From Microbacterium hydrocarbonoxydans (lineage in GTDB: Bacteria; Actinomycetota; Actinomycetes; Actinomycetales; Microbacteriaceae): DNA of 64,000 nucleotides. The notes beneath the pieces were generated by a model. The model had not been told where the DNA came from, made no database searches, and was given only the letters and a program-made list of their open reading frames with translations. How positions within the stretch are numbered: position 1 is the stretch's first letter; each line of letters begins with the position of its first letter. This document shows positions 8,028 through 17,148 of this stretch, piece by piece. Location: contig NZ_JAAKXW010000001.1 in NCBI RefSeq assembly GCF_011752045.1, forward strand, positions 1,178,001 to 1,242,000, read 5' to 3'. A program made the translations under genes and the position numbers.

Positions 8028-9923
8028 ATGTCCAGCACGGCGACGTCACGCCGGCGCGGTCGCAGCGCGCCCCAGGACGGCCCGCGCGCCACCTTCCGCC
8101 AGCTCCTCCCCTTCCTCTTCGAGCACAGGCGCACGCTCATCGTGGTCGCCGTACTCAGCGTGTTCGGCGCCGCGACCTCCCTGGTCCAGCCGCTCCTGGT
8201 CGGACGGGTGATCGAGGCCGTGCAGTCCGACGGCACCTTCGGCGTCCTCGTCTGGCTGCTCATCGGCTTCGTCGTCGTGTCGTCGATCATCTCGGGATAC
8301 CAGCACTATCTGCTCCAGCGCACCGGCACGGCCGTGGTCCGAAGCAGCCGCCGCAAGCTCATCGCCCGCATCCTGCACCTGCCGATCAGCGAGTTCGACG
8401 CGCGCCGCACCGGCGACCTCGTCTCCCGGGTCGGCACGGACACGACGCTTCTGTACGCCGTGCTCACCCAGGGCCTGGCGGATGCCGTCGGCAATGCGAT
8501 CCTCTTCCTCGGAGCCCTCGTGGCGATGCTCCTCATCGACCCGATCCTTCTGATCCTGATCGTCGTGGTGATCGGGGCATCCGTTGTGGTGGTCGTGGCC
8601 CTGAGCGGGCGTATCCGCACCGCCTCGGCGGCACAGCAGGCGAAGGTCGGCGAGCTCGCCTCCGGCGTCGAGCGCGCCGTCGGGTCGATCCGCACCGTCC
8701 GCGCCTCCGGCGCCACCGAGCGCGAGACGGCCTCCGTGTCGCAGCTGGCCGAGGACGCCTACGGGATCGGCGTGCGCATCGCCAGGATCTCGTCGCTCGT
8801 CGTCCCCGTCGCGGGCATCGCGCTGCAGCTGTCTCTGCTCGTCGTGCTCGGCGTCGGCGGATTCCGCGTCGCAGACGGAACGATCACGATCGCCTCTCTC
8901 GTCACGTTCATCATGTTCCTCTTCATGCTGGTGATGCCGCTGGCGTCCACCTTCGGCGCGATCACCTCCGTCAATCAGGCCCTCGGGGCGCTCGGCCGCA
9001 TCCAGGAGGTGCTGGACCTGCCCACCGAGACCCAGGAGGATGCCGCGACGGCGGCCGCCATCGCCGGCGCGGAGGCCCTCGAGGAGGCCGGGGAGGAGCC
9101 GCCGGCGATCGAGTTCCGCGACGTGCGGTTCCGCTATCCCGAGAACGTCGTCGCCGCCCGCGCCGCCGCCGCGAAGGAGGCGCACACCCTCCTCGCCGAC
9201 GCCCACCTGGAGCGCGCGCACGAAGACGAGACCGCGCCCTCCCAGGACGTGCTGCGCGGCGTCTCCTTCGCCGTGCCGCGCGGTGCGCGCGTCGCCCTCG
9301 TCGGCCCGAGCGGTGCGGGCAAGAGCACGATCCTCTCCCTGGTGGAGCGCTTCTACGACCCGACAGGCGGCTCGATCCGGCTGCACGGCCACGACGCGCG
9401 CACCTACCCGCGGGAAGAGCTGCGCGCGCAGTTCGGCTACGTCGAGCAGGACGCGCCCACCCTCGCCGGCACACTGGCCGACAACCTGCGGCTCGCCTCC
9501 CCGGACGCATCGGATGCCGACTGCGAGCGCGTGCTCCGCGCGGTGAACCTGGGAGATGTGCTCGAACGCAGCCCGCTGAGGCTCGACGCGCCCGTCGGCG
9601 AGGACGGCGTGATGCTCTCCGGCGGCGAGCGCCAGCGCCTCGCGATCGCCCGCGCGCTGCTGACGGACGCGCCCATCCTCCTCCTCGACGAGTCGACGTC
9701 CTCACTGGACGGCGTGAACGAGCAGCGGATGCGCGAGGCGATCGACGCCGCCTCCTCCGACCGGACTCTCGTCGTGATCGCGCACCGGCTGTCCACCGTC
9801 GTCGACAGCGATCTCATCGTCGTGCTGCAGGACGGCGTCGTCGTGGGTCGGGGCACGCACTCGGAGCTCGTCGAGTCGACTCCGCTGTACCGTGACCTCG
9901 CCCGGCACCAGCTCCTGGCCTGA
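8028..9923 (+). CDS. ABC exporter, fused permease and ATPase half-transporter
   Basis: This 631-residue type-IV ABC half-transporter has an N-terminal six-helix membrane domain (about residues 35-330) followed by an ATPase domain. Walker A is G-P-S-G-A-G-K-S-T, the Q-loop is Y-V-E-Q-D, the signature is L-S-G-G-E-R-Q-R, Walker B is I-L-L-L-D-E-S and the switch is I-A-H-R-L-S-T, so the nucleotide site looks complete. A charged Ala/Glu/His-rich insert of about 30 residues sits early in the ATPase domain, before Walker A. It presumably acts as a homodimer, because no partner gene is adjacent. Such exporters move drugs, lipids or peptides; the substrate is unknown. Confidence 0.93.
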   Translation: MSSTATSRRRGRSAPQDGPRATFRQLLPFLFEHRRTLIVVAVLSVFGAATSLVQPLLVGRVIEAVQSDGTFGVLVWLLIGFVVVSSIISGYQHYLLQRTGTAVVRSSRRKLIARILHLPISEFDARRTGDLVSRVGTDTTLLYAVLTQGLADAVGNAILFLGALVAMLLIDPILLILIVVVIGASVVVVVALSGRIRTASAAQQAKVGELASGVERAVGSIRTVRASGATERETASVSQLAEDAYGIGVRIARISSLVVPVAGIALQLSLLVVLGVGGFRVADGTITIASLVTFIMFLFMLVMPLASTFGAITSVNQALGALGRIQEVLDLPTETQEDAATAAAIAGAEALEEAGEEPPAIEFRDVRFRYPENVVAARAAAAKEAHTLLADAHLERAHEDETAPSQDVLRGVSFAVPRGARVALVGPSGAGKSTILSLVERFYDPTGGSIRLHGHDARTYPREELRAQFGYVEQDAPTLAGTLADNLRLASPDASDADCERVLRAVNLGDVLERSPLRLDAPVGEDGVMLSGGERQRLAIARALLTDAPILLLDESTSSLDGVNEQRMREAIDAASSDRTLVVIAHRLSTVVDSDLIVVLQDGVVVGRGTHSELVESTPLYRDLARHQLLA

Positions 9924-9935
9924 GGCGGCGACGCG

Positions 9936-9975
9936 CGAAGCGGGGCGGCGCCGTCTCCGGCACCGCCCCGCTTCG
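9936..9975. terminator. Bidirectional terminator
   Basis: CGAAGCGGGGCGG (9936-9948) pairs with CCGCCCCGCTTCG (9963-9975). After one mismatch, four inner G-C pairs close a TCTC loop. It lies between the convergent ABC exporter and deaminase genes. Confidence 0.75.
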
Positions 9976-9986
9976 TCTCTCGGCCC

Positions 9987-10430
9987 TCAGGTCGCGAGCC
10001 CGGCGTAGTACGCCGTGATCTCCTCCTCGAGCACCCCGCGGGTCAGCGTGAACTCGTCCCGCAGGCCGAGAAGGTCGAGGAGACGCTCGACGCTGTACTG
10101 CCCCGGGGCCTCGATCCCCGGCGCGGACCGGACCGCGATGACGAGGTCGCGCAGGCCGGAGTTGACGATCGCGCCGGCGCACATCGCGCACGGCTCGAAC
10201 GTCGTGATGAGCGTGGCGCCGGAGAGGTCGAGTCCCCATCGCGCCGTGGCCTCGCGCACGGCGACGAGTTCCGCGTGCGCCGTGCAATCGGCGGTCGTCT
10301 CGACCCGGTTCCGCGCGGCGATGGTGCCGCGGGGTCCCGTGATCACCGAGCCGTAGGGGTGGTTCCCTTCCTGCTCGGCCATCCGCGCCTGCGCGAGGGC
10401 CGCCCGCGCGTGCTCTTCGAGGTCGGTCAT
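9987..10430 (-). CDS. Zinc nucleoside/purine deaminase (CMP/dCMP deaminase fold)
   Basis: This 147-residue cytoplasmic enzyme has the zinc-deaminase motifs H-A-E (zinc His and proton-shuttling Glu) and P-C-A-M-C (two zinc cysteines). It hydrolytically removes an amino group from a purine or nucleoside. It lies 16 bp after the OHCU decarboxylase gene in the same minus-strand operon. In that context guanine deaminase (guanine to xanthine) is more likely than the tRNA adenosine deaminase TadA, but the sequence motifs alone do not separate them. The length of about 147 suits either. Confidence 0.85.
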   Translation of the reverse strand: MTDLEEHARAALAQARMAEQEGNHPYGSVITGPRGTIAARNRVETTADCTAHAELVAVREATARWGLDLSGATLITTFEPCAMCAGAIVNSGLRDLVIAVRSAPGIEAPGQYSVERLLDLLGLRDEFTLTRGVLEEEITAYYAGLAT

Positions 10431-10446
10431 GGTCTTCCTTCCGCTC

Positions 10447-10962
10447 TCAGGCCGCGATGACGCGGTCGAGCCGCCCGCGGGAGATGATCGCGATCTGTCC
10501 GAGAGCGGTCTGCAGCTCGGTCTCGGAATCGGCGCCGATGCGCCGCTCGAACTCCGCGAAGATCGACTCCTTGGTGTGGCCCCGCACCGCGATCACGAAC
10601 GGGAAGCCGTGCCGGGCGGAGTACTCCGCGTTGAGCGCGCCCATCCGCTGGAACTCCTCCGGGCTGAGCGCGTCGAGTCCGGCGCTGGCCTGCTCGCCGA
10701 CGGACTCCGCCGTCATCTCGCCGGCCTGGGCCTCCTTGCCTGCCAGCGCAGGGTGCGCGTTCAGGAAGTCGAGCACGACCGCCCGGTCGGCCTTCTCGAT
10801 GACCGAGAACATCGCCCGATGCAGCTCGCTGACGTCCGCGAACGGCCGTGACCTCCACGCGTCCTCGGCGACCCAGGGCGAGTTCTCGAACACCGGGCCC
10901 AGGGCGGCGACGAAGCCGCCCTGGTCCAGTGCGTTGATCGCGTCGAGGCTGAGTCCCGTCAC
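10447..10962 (-). CDS. uraD: 2-oxo-4-hydroxy-4-carboxy-5-ureidoimidazoline (OHCU) decarboxylase
   Basis: This 171-residue enzyme catalyses the last step from urate to S-allantoin. Visible landmarks are the E-N-S-P-W-V-A-E segment, H-P-A-L-A-G-K with the conserved His-Pro, and G-F-P-F-V-I-A-V-R near the C-terminus, all typical of UraD. The GTG start overlaps the stop of the upstream MFS gene (GTGA), so the two are coupled. Urate oxidase and HIU hydrolase, which make its substrate, are not in the window, so the pathway must be completed elsewhere or the operon is a remnant of a larger cluster. Confidence 0.9.
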   Translation of the reverse strand: MTGLSLDAINALDQGGFVAALGPVFENSPWVAEDAWRSRPFADVSELHRAMFSVIEKADRAVVLDFLNAHPALAGKEAQAGEMTAESVGEQASAGLDALSPEEFQRMGALNAEYSARHGFPFVIAVRGHTKESIFAEFERRIGADSETELQTALGQIAIISRGRLDRVIAA

Positions 10963-12344
10963 GCCTGGGGCTCCTTGACGGCGACCGGTGCGACCTCTGC
11001 CTCGGTCTCCACGACCGGGACCGTGATGGTCGTCGTCTTGGCGACCTCCTTGAACTTCGGCACCAGCAGCAGGATCAGGATGGTGGCGCAGATCTCGACC
11101 GCCGACACGATCAGCAGGCCGGGAGCCAGGCTGCCGGTCTGGTCCTTGAGCGAGCCCAGCATGAACGGTGCACCGAAGCCCGCCAGGTTGGCGATCGAGT
11201 TGATCAGCGCCACGCCGCCGGCCGCGGCCGCGCCGGCGAGGAACCGGTTCGGCATCTGCCAGAAGATCGGGATCGCGGACATGGTTCCGACCAGCGCCAT
11301 CGCAAGGCAGAGGATGGCACCCAGCGGGCTGATGTTGATCATGATGGCGGCGCCGGCGAGACCGACCGCGCCGATGCCGGCGGAGACCGCCGTCTGGATG
11401 CGCGACTCACCCGTGCGGTCGGAGATGAATCCGCCGACGATCATGCCGATCGCTCCCAGCAGGGAGATGCCGGCCATGATCCAGCCGACGATCAGCGGGT
11501 CGGAGAACCCGACGTTCGAGACCAGCGTCGGGCCGTAGAAGGTGAGCGACGAGTTCGCGGCGATGATGCAGAAGAAGATGAGGATGAACAGCCAGATCGT
11601 CTTGCCCTTGAGCGCGTCGAGCATGCCGTGCGGGCGCTTCTCGGTCTTCTCCTCGAGATCGAGCTCGCTCTGGACGAACTCGCGCTCCGAGGGCGTGAGC
11701 CACTTGGCGTCGCGCGGACGGTCGGTCAGGAAGAAGAAGGTGATGATGCCGAGGATGATCGACGGGATGCCCTCGATGATGAAGACCCACTGCCACTCGG
11801 CGAGGCCGGCGACGCCGCCCATGGTGTTCATGATGAGACCGGCGATCGGACCGCCGATGACGCCGGCGAACGCGGATGCCGACATGAACATGCCGAACGC
11901 CTTGGCGCGACGGTTGCCGGGGAACCAGTAGGTCAGGTAGAGGATGATGCCGGGGTAGAAGCCGGCCTCGAACACGCCGAGGAGGAAGCGCAGCACGTAG
12001 AACATCTCGGGCGTGGTGGCGAACATCATCAGCACGCTGACGGTTCCCCAGCCGATCGTGATGCGCATGATCGTCTTGCGGGCGCCGATCTTCTGCAGCA
12101 GGAGGTTGCTGGGAACCTCGAAGAGGAAGTAGCCGATGAAGAAGATGCCGGCGCCGATGCCGTAGATCGTCTCGCTCCACTGCAGGTCCTCCAGCATCCG
12201 GAGCTTGACGAACCCGATGTTGACCCGGTCGATCCAGGCGACGATCCACAGCAGCATGAGGAACGGGATGATCCGGAAGAAGATCTTCCGGTAGACCCGT
12301 TCTGCGGATTCGGGCGTTCCGGCCCGTGAAAGCAGTGATGACAT
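10959..12344 (-). CDS. MFS transporter, anion:cation symporter (ACS) type
   Basis: This 461-residue, 12-helix transporter has the ACS hallmarks D-R-V-N-I-G-F in helix 1 and G-Y-F-L-F-E-V-P-S-N at the helix 2-3 region. The start is placed at the ATG at 12344, which has an AAGGGAG site 8 nt upstream; a longer frame adds 24 uncharacteristic residues. It leads an operon with OHCU decarboxylase (overlapping) and a deaminase. The likely substrate is therefore urate, allantoin or another purine-derived anion, which is inference from context. ACS members more generally carry carboxylates such as tartrate, phthalate or allantoate. Confidence 0.9.
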   Translation of the reverse strand: MSSLLSRAGTPESAERVYRKIFFRIIPFLMLLWIVAWIDRVNIGFVKLRMLEDLQWSETIYGIGAGIFFIGYFLFEVPSNLLLQKIGARKTIMRITIGWGTVSVLMMFATTPEMFYVLRFLLGVFEAGFYPGIILYLTYWFPGNRRAKAFGMFMSASAFAGVIGGPIAGLIMNTMGGVAGLAEWQWVFIIEGIPSIILGIITFFFLTDRPRDAKWLTPSEREFVQSELDLEEKTEKRPHGMLDALKGKTIWLFILIFFCIIAANSSLTFYGPTLVSNVGFSDPLIVGWIMAGISLLGAIGMIVGGFISDRTGESRIQTAVSAGIGAVGLAGAAIMINISPLGAILCLAMALVGTMSAIPIFWQMPNRFLAGAAAAGGVALINSIANLAGFGAPFMLGSLKDQTGSLAPGLLIVSAVEICATILILLLVPKFKEVAKTTTITVPVVETEAEVAPVAVKEPQA

Positions 12345-12416
12345 GAGAAATCTCCCTTGATTTCTCCCTGCGCTGACGGGCGCCGGGTGGTGGTGGAGGG
12401 AACTGATCTTCCGCAT

Positions 12417-12497
12417 TGTGAAATCGATGTTCCACTCTGTGGCAGTGCCTGATCATATTCCCGCACGCACCTCCCGGTCAAGGATTTGGCATACCAA
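12417..12497 (-). promoter_or_regulatory. Promoter and candidate operators of the purine-catabolism operon
   Basis: Read on the minus strand, TTGACC (12481-12476) and TATGAT (12457-12452) are spaced 18 bp apart, one of the best promoters in the window. An imperfect dyad centred on ATCGAT (12417-12434) lies just downstream of the expected start site. TTGG-N4-CCAA at 12486-12497 lies upstream of the -35. The first resembles IclR-type and the second GntR-type operators, and no regulator gene is adjacent. The rest of the 297-bp gap holds the terminator of pckG. Confidence 0.55.
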
Positions 12498-12536
12498 TTT
12501 CAGAAATGGTCTACCGGAGTGCTGGGGCACGCGCGC

Positions 12537-12593
12537 GAAGGCGGGATGCCGGAGACCACTCAGCCATGGGTTCGTCTCGAGCATCCCGCCTTC
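12537..12593 (-). terminator. Terminator of the PEPCK gene
   Basis: GAAGGCGGGATGC (12537-12549) pairs perfectly with GCATCCCGCCTTC (12581-12593), and an inner GAGAC/GTCTC pairing extends the stem. It starts 48 bp beyond the stop of the minus-strand PEPCK gene. Confidence 0.7.
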
Positions 12594-12641
12594 ACGGGTG
12601 TGGTGGGCGCCGCATCCCCCGATGCCGGCGCCCGGTCTGTG

Positions 12642-14504
12642 TCAGGAGCTGGACAGCCGGTAGCGCAGCGATGCCAGCTCCGAGCGGAGCGCCGCCGGGA
12701 TGCGGTCTCCGAACGTGTCGTAGAACTCCTCGGTGAGGTCGGCCTCGGTCTTCCACGCCTCGGGGTCGACCGCGAACAGCTCCTCGAGGTCCTCAGCCGG
12801 GATGTCGAGGCCGTCGAGGTTGAGATCCTCGATACGCGGCAGGCGGCCGATCGGGCTGTCCACCGCGGGGACCTCGCCGGAGATGCGGCGGATGATCCAG
12901 TCCACGACGCGCGAGTTGTCGCCGAAACCGGGCCACAGGAAGCGCCCGTCGGAGCCGCGGCGGAACCAGTTCACCTGGAAGATCCGCGGCGCCCGGTCGA
13001 AGCGCAGACCACGACCGACCTTGAGCCAGTGCCCGAAGTAGTCGGCCATGTTGTAGCCGCAGAACGGGAGCATCGCGAAGGGGTCGCGACGCAGCTCTCC
13101 GACCGTGCCCTCGGCCGCCGCGGTGCGCTCGGACGAGATGTTGGACCCGAGGAACACGCCGTGGGTCCAGTCCGTCGCCTCGACGACGAGCGGGACGTTG
13201 CTCGCCCGGCGGCCGCCGAACAGGATGACGTCGAGCGGCACTGCCGACTCCCAGTCCTCCGAGATCTGCGGGCACTGCGCGGCGGACACCGTGAAACGCG
13301 AGTTCGGGTGCGCCGCGGGGCGGCCGGAGTCGGGCGTCCACGGGTTGCCCTGCCAGTCGGTCAGGTGCGCGGGCGCCTCGTCGGTCAGGCCCTCCCACCA
13401 CACGTCGCCGTCGGGGCGGAGCGCGACGTTCGTGAAGATCGTGTTGCCCCACAGGGTCTCGACCGCCGTGACGTTCGTGGACTCGCCGGTGCCGGGTGCG
13501 ACGCCGAAGAAGCCTGCCTCGGGGTTGATCGCCCACATGCGACCGTCTTCACCGGGACGGATCCAGGCGATGTCGTCGCCGAGCGTCTCGACCTTCCAGC
13601 CGGGGATCGTCGGGCGCAGCATGGCGAGGTTCGTCTTGCCGCAGGCCGACGGGAACGCGGCGGCCACGTGGTAGGCCTTGCCCTGCGGATCGATCACGCG
13701 GATGAGGAGCATGTGCTCGGCGAGCCAGCCCTCCTCACGGGCGATGACGGAGGCGATCCGCAGCGCGAAGCACTTCTTCGCGAGGATCGCGTTGCCCCCG
13801 TAGCCGGAGCCGAAGGAGTAGACCTCCAGCGTCTCGGGGAAGTGCACGATGTACTTCTCGTCGTTGCACGGCCACTCGACGTCGGCCTCGCCCTCCGCGA
13901 GCGGGGCGCCGACCGAGTGCACGGTCTTGACCCAGGGAGCGCCGTCGGCGATCTGACGCGTCACGGCGTCGCCGACACGCGTCATGATGCCGATCGAGGC
14001 GACGGCGTAGGCGCTGTCGGTGACCTGGACGCCGATGTGCGAGAGGGGGCCGCCGACGGGACCCATCGAGAAAGGCACGACGTACATGGTGCGGCCGCGC
14101 ATGGACCCTTCGAAGATCTCGGTCATCTTCGCGCGCATCTCGGCGGGCGGGGCCCAGTTGTTCGTGGGGCCGGCGTCCTCTTCGCGCTCGGAGGAGATGA
14201 AGGTGCGCCCCTCGGTGCGGGCGACGTCGCTCGGGTGCGACCGGGCGAGGTAGGAACCGGGACGCCACTCGGGGTTGAGCTTGATGAGCTTGCCCTCGTC
14301 GACGAGGCCGCGCAGCAGCCAGTCGTTCTCGGCGCGGGAGCCGTCGATCCAGTGGACGGATGCCGGCTGCGTCAGCGCGGCGATCTCGTCCACCCACGCG
14401 ACCAGCGCGGCCATCGCGGGAGTGTCATAGGTCGGAGCCGTCCCGAACGTGCCGGCGGGAACGACGGATGCGGCGCGAGGGGTGAAGACTTCGGCGATTG
14501 CCAT
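12642..14504 (-). CDS. pckG: Phosphoenolpyruvate carboxykinase (GTP)
   Basis: This 620-residue cytosolic enzyme converts oxaloacetate and GTP to PEP, CO2 and GDP, the entry step of gluconeogenesis. The GTP-family kinase loop [10 protein letters not shown] carries the reactive Cys. F-P-S-A-C-G-K-T, the following metal-site region and [12 protein letters not shown] complete the signature, and the length matches the family. AAAGGAG lies 9 nt before the ATG. It is divergent from a RamB/PrpR-type regulator across 112 bp, and a gluconeogenic-type GAPDH lies close by. Both suggest joint control of growth on acetate, fatty acids or other gluconeogenic carbon. Confidence 0.97.
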   Translation of the reverse strand: MAIAEVFTPRAASVVPAGTFGTAPTYDTPAMAALVAWVDEIAALTQPASVHWIDGSRAENDWLLRGLVDEGKLIKLNPEWRPGSYLARSHPSDVARTEGRTFISSEREEDAGPTNNWAPPAEMRAKMTEIFEGSMRGRTMYVVPFSMGPVGGPLSHIGVQVTDSAYAVASIGIMTRVGDAVTRQIADGAPWVKTVHSVGAPLAEGEADVEWPCNDEKYIVHFPETLEVYSFGSGYGGNAILAKKCFALRIASVIAREEGWLAEHMLLIRVIDPQGKAYHVAAAFPSACGKTNLAMLRPTIPGWKVETLGDDIAWIRPGEDGRMWAINPEAGFFGVAPGTGESTNVTAVETLWGNTIFTNVALRPDGDVWWEGLTDEAPAHLTDWQGNPWTPDSGRPAAHPNSRFTVSAAQCPQISEDWESAVPLDVILFGGRRASNVPLVVEATDWTHGVFLGSNISSERTAAAEGTVGELRRDPFAMLPFCGYNMADYFGHWLKVGRGLRFDRAPRIFQVNWFRRGSDGRFLWPGFGDNSRVVDWIIRRISGEVPAVDSPIGRLPRIEDLNLDGLDIPAEDLEELFAVDPEAWKTEADLTEEFYDTFGDRIPAALRSELASLRYRLSSS

Positions 14505-14584
14505 GACTGCTGCTCCTTTGAAGTGGGGGGCGTTGCATCCATCTTCTTCCGGTTTGGGCGTGACTTTCCGCCATTTCGAGTGGT

Positions 14585-14616
14585 AAGAAATTGAGTTCTT
14601 TCGCTATGCTCAAGGA
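14585..14616 (+). promoter_or_regulatory. Divergent promoter region with a leaderless -10 for the XRE regulator
   Basis: TATGCT at 14605-14610 is a good -10 hexamer ending exactly 6 nt before the ATG at 14617, which predicts a leaderless mRNA. AAGAA-N6-TTCTT (14585-14600) is an inverted repeat just upstream that could be an autoregulatory or pckG operator. No good -35 is visible. Confidence 0.45.
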
Positions 14617-16059
14617 ATGGCGACCTCCGGCATCCACCTGACCACCCTCGGCCATCGCATCCGTCACCACAGGCTGGCAGCCGGCTTCACGCTCGACGAT
14701 CTCGGCGCCCTCGTCGGCGTCGCCGGATCGCAGCTCAGCCTCATCGAGAACGGCAAGCGCGAGCCGAAGCTGTCCCTGCTGCAGGCCATCGCGGAGGCCT
14801 GCGCCACGGAGGTCGCCGACCTCATCTCGGGCGAGCCGCCGAACAGGCGGGCGGCCCTGGAGATCGAGCTGGACAAGGCGCAGGCGAGCCCTGTCTTCCG
14901 GCAGCTCGGCATCGCCCCGGTGCGGGTGACCAAGGGCATGAGCGACGAGACCATCGAATCGGTGCTCGGCCTGCACCGCGAGCTGCAGCGTCGGGAGCGC
15001 GAGGCGATCGCGACGCCGGAGGAGGCGCGGCGGGCCAACACGGAGCTGCGGCTGCGGATGCGTGCGCAGAGCAACTACCTTCCCGAGATCGAGAAGCTCG
15101 CCGAGAAGCAGCTGAAGGCCGCCGGACATGTGCAGGGCGCGCTCACGCACCGCACCGTGAGCATCATGGCGGAGAAGCTCGGCTTCGAGCTCATCTACGT
15201 CAGCGACCTGCCGCATTCGACCCGTTCGGTCACCGACCTGGAGAACGGCCGGATCTACCTGCCCCCGGCCTCCATCCCGGGCGGCCACGGCCTGCGCTCG
15301 ATGGCGCTGCAGGCCATGGCGCACCGCCTGCTCGGCCACACCCCGCCGACCGACTACGCCGACTTCCTCATGCAGCGGCTGGAGATCAACTACTTCGCCG
15401 CTGCGGCGCTGATGCCGGAGACCGCCGCCGTCGCCTTCCTGCAGCAGGCGAAGAAGGACCGCAACCTCGCCGTCGAGGACTTCCGCGACGCCTTCGGGGT
15501 CACCCACGAGGCCGCCGGGATGCGCATGACGAACCTGCTCACCCACCACCTCGACATGTCCCTGCACTTCCTGCGAGTGGACGAGACCGGTGCGATCACC
15601 CGCGTCTACGAGAACGACGACCTGCCGCTGCCGATGGACGTGACCGGCTCCGTCGAGGGCCAGCGGGTCTGCCGCAAGTTCCAGGCCCGCAGCGCCTTCA
15701 CTCAGCAGAACCGCACCACCGAGCACCACCAGTACACCGACACGCCCTCCGGCACGTTCTGGTGCTCGACGCAGACCGGGTCCTCCACGGAGGGCGAGTT
15801 CTCCGTCACGGTCGGCGTCCCCTTCGACGACGCGCGCTGGTGGCGCGGACGCGAGACGAGCGACCGCGCGGTGTCGACCTGCCCCGACGAGGCGTGCTGC
15901 CGGCGCCCGCCGACCGATCTCGCCGACCGCTGGAGCGGCAAAGCGTGGCCGAGCGCCCGCGTGCACACGCACATGTTCTCGCCGCTCCCCCGCGGTGCCT
16001 TCCCCGGCGTCGACGACAACGAGGTCTACAACTTCCTCGCACGGCACGCGAGCGAGTGA
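14617..16059 (+). CDS. XRE/ImmA-type transcriptional regulator of the RamB/PrpR (short-chain fatty acid) family
   Basis: This 480-residue regulator has an N-terminal XRE helix-turn-helix (about residues 8-62, with L-V-G-V-A-G-S-Q-L-S-L-I-E-N-G-K-R) and a central ImmA/IrrE-like domain. The M-A-H-R-L-L-G-H segment there replaces the usual H-E-x-x-H zinc site. A C-terminal domain of the ScfR type follows. It has several cysteines (V-C-R-K-F, F-W-C-S-T, T-C-P-D-E-A-C-C); in mycobacterial PrpR, cysteines of this family hold an Fe-S cluster. Actinobacterial members sense acyl-CoA or redox state and control acetate, glyoxylate or methylcitrate genes. Divergence from pckG makes that gene a likely target. 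RamB versus PrpR cannot be settled from sequence alone. Confidence 0.88.
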   Translation: MATSGIHLTTLGHRIRHHRLAAGFTLDDLGALVGVAGSQLSLIENGKREPKLSLLQAIAEACATEVADLISGEPPNRRAALEIELDKAQASPVFRQLGIAPVRVTKGMSDETIESVLGLHRELQRREREAIATPEEARRANTELRLRMRAQSNYLPEIEKLAEKQLKAAGHVQGALTHRTVSIMAEKLGFELIYVSDLPHSTRSVTDLENGRIYLPPASIPGGHGLRSMALQAMAHRLLGHTPPTDYADFLMQRLEINYFAAAALMPETAAVAFLQQAKKDRNLAVEDFRDAFGVTHEAAGMRMTNLLTHHLDMSLHFLRVDETGAITRVYENDDLPLPMDVTGSVEGQRVCRKFQARSAFTQQNRTTEHHQYTDTPSGTFWCSTQTGSSTEGEFSVTVGVPFDDARWWRGRETSDRAVSTCPDEACCRRPPTDLADRWSGKAWPSARVHTHMFSPLPRGAFPGVDDNEVYNFLARHASE

Positions 16060-16066
16060 CGACCCC

Positions 16067-17113
16067 TCAGCTGTCGAGGAACCTCGTGAACCGCGCGAGC
16101 GCGGCGGAGACGGCATCCGGATCGGCCGGCTCCCGGAAGAGCTCGGGCTCCGCGCCGAGGGATGCCGCCGCGTGCGTCCAACATCCGATGATCCGCCCCT
16201 TCTCGACGATCGTGGCGCGCACCATGCCGTTCTTCCCGGGGCCGACGGCAGCCAGATGCTCGGGAGCGCAGACCGCCGTGCGGTCGGCGTAGGAGATGTA
16301 GTACTCGTCGAAGGCGCCGAGGGCGTGGACGGATGCCGCGCCCGGCGCCCGGCGCGGCCGCTCCCTGGCCAGGAAGAGCCCTTCGGCGACCTCGTCGACC
16401 CGGCCCGCCGCTCGCTCCGCGGCCTCCCTGGACTGGCCGAGGGTCAGCCCCGACCACCACGCGAAGTCGGCGACGCCGGCCGGGCCGTGGCCGTCGATGT
16501 AGCGGACGAAGAGCTCTCCCAGCGGGTCGTCGGGGGTCACCGGCTCGCGGATGTGGTCTTCGACGAGCACGAACCGCTGCTCACGGGCCGTTCCGTCGCG
16601 CGGCACCACCGGCCCCTGGCAGATGAGGCCGTCGAGCGTGAGCGCCGCGATGAGGTGGATGCCGCGCTGCCCGGCCGGGTCGATGCCGATCCCCGCGAAC
16701 GCCTCGAAGAGCTCGGCGCGGGTGAGCCCGCCGTCGCGCAGGGCCGGCGTGACGGCGCGGACCACGGCGGCGATCATCTCCTCATCGATGCCGAGGTCGC
16801 GGTGCCGGCCCGCCGCCTGCTGGCGCTGGCGCGTCGCCGTGACGGAGAGCACCCAGCCGAGATCCCCGGCGGAGATGGTGTGCAGGGTTCCGCGCATGGT
16901 CCAGGCGCGCACGAGTTCGCCGCGGTCGAACGCGCGGTCGACGGCGCCCAGGGCCGGCTCCCCGCGGGTGCGCGCCGCGAGCGCCCAGCGCCCGGCGGTG
17001 AAATCCTGGCTCTGGACGGCGAGCATGTGCGCCGCGGCATCCGCCACGGTGCGCGCCGGCGCGGTGAGGCGGTGCGATCGGAGACGCTCGGCCAGCAGGG
17101 TCGCGGTCTTCAT
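16067..17113 (-). CDS. Winged-helix protein of the AlkZ-like (HTH_42) DNA glycosylase family
   Basis: This 348-residue protein has tandem winged-helix domains, as in Streptomyces AlkZ. The catalytic Q-x-Q motif of the family appears as V-Q-S-Q-D-F near residue 33, followed by the characteristic R-A-W-T-M-R-G-T-L-H segment near residue 70. AlkZ enzymes unhook alkylated or crosslinked bases. Many homologues sit in antibiotic clusters as self-resistance genes, but this one lies alone between a regulator and GAPDH with no biosynthetic genes nearby. CATGAT lies exactly 6 nt before the ATG, suggesting a leaderless message. The glycosylase function is inferred from the motif. Confidence 0.8.
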   Translation of the reverse strand: MKTATLLAERLRSHRLTAPARTVADAAAHMLAVQSQDFTAGRWALAARTRGEPALGAVDRAFDRGELVRAWTMRGTLHTISAGDLGWVLSVTATRQRQQAAGRHRDLGIDEEMIAAVVRAVTPALRDGGLTRAELFEAFAGIGIDPAGQRGIHLIAALTLDGLICQGPVVPRDGTAREQRFVLVEDHIREPVTPDDPLGELFVRYIDGHGPAGVADFAWWSGLTLGQSREAAERAAGRVDEVAEGLFLARERPRRAPGAASVHALGAFDEYYISYADRTAVCAPEHLAAVGPGKNGMVRATIVEKGRIIGCWTHAAASLGAEPELFREPADPDAVSAALARFTRFLDS

Positions 17114-17148
17114 GACCCCATCATGCCGGGCGCCTCCGACAGTTCGCG

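Noticed and set aside
16067..17113. AlkZ-like gene as a marker of an antibiotic cluster
   Set aside because: No polyketide, peptide-synthetase or tailoring genes are nearby; it sits among central-metabolism genes.
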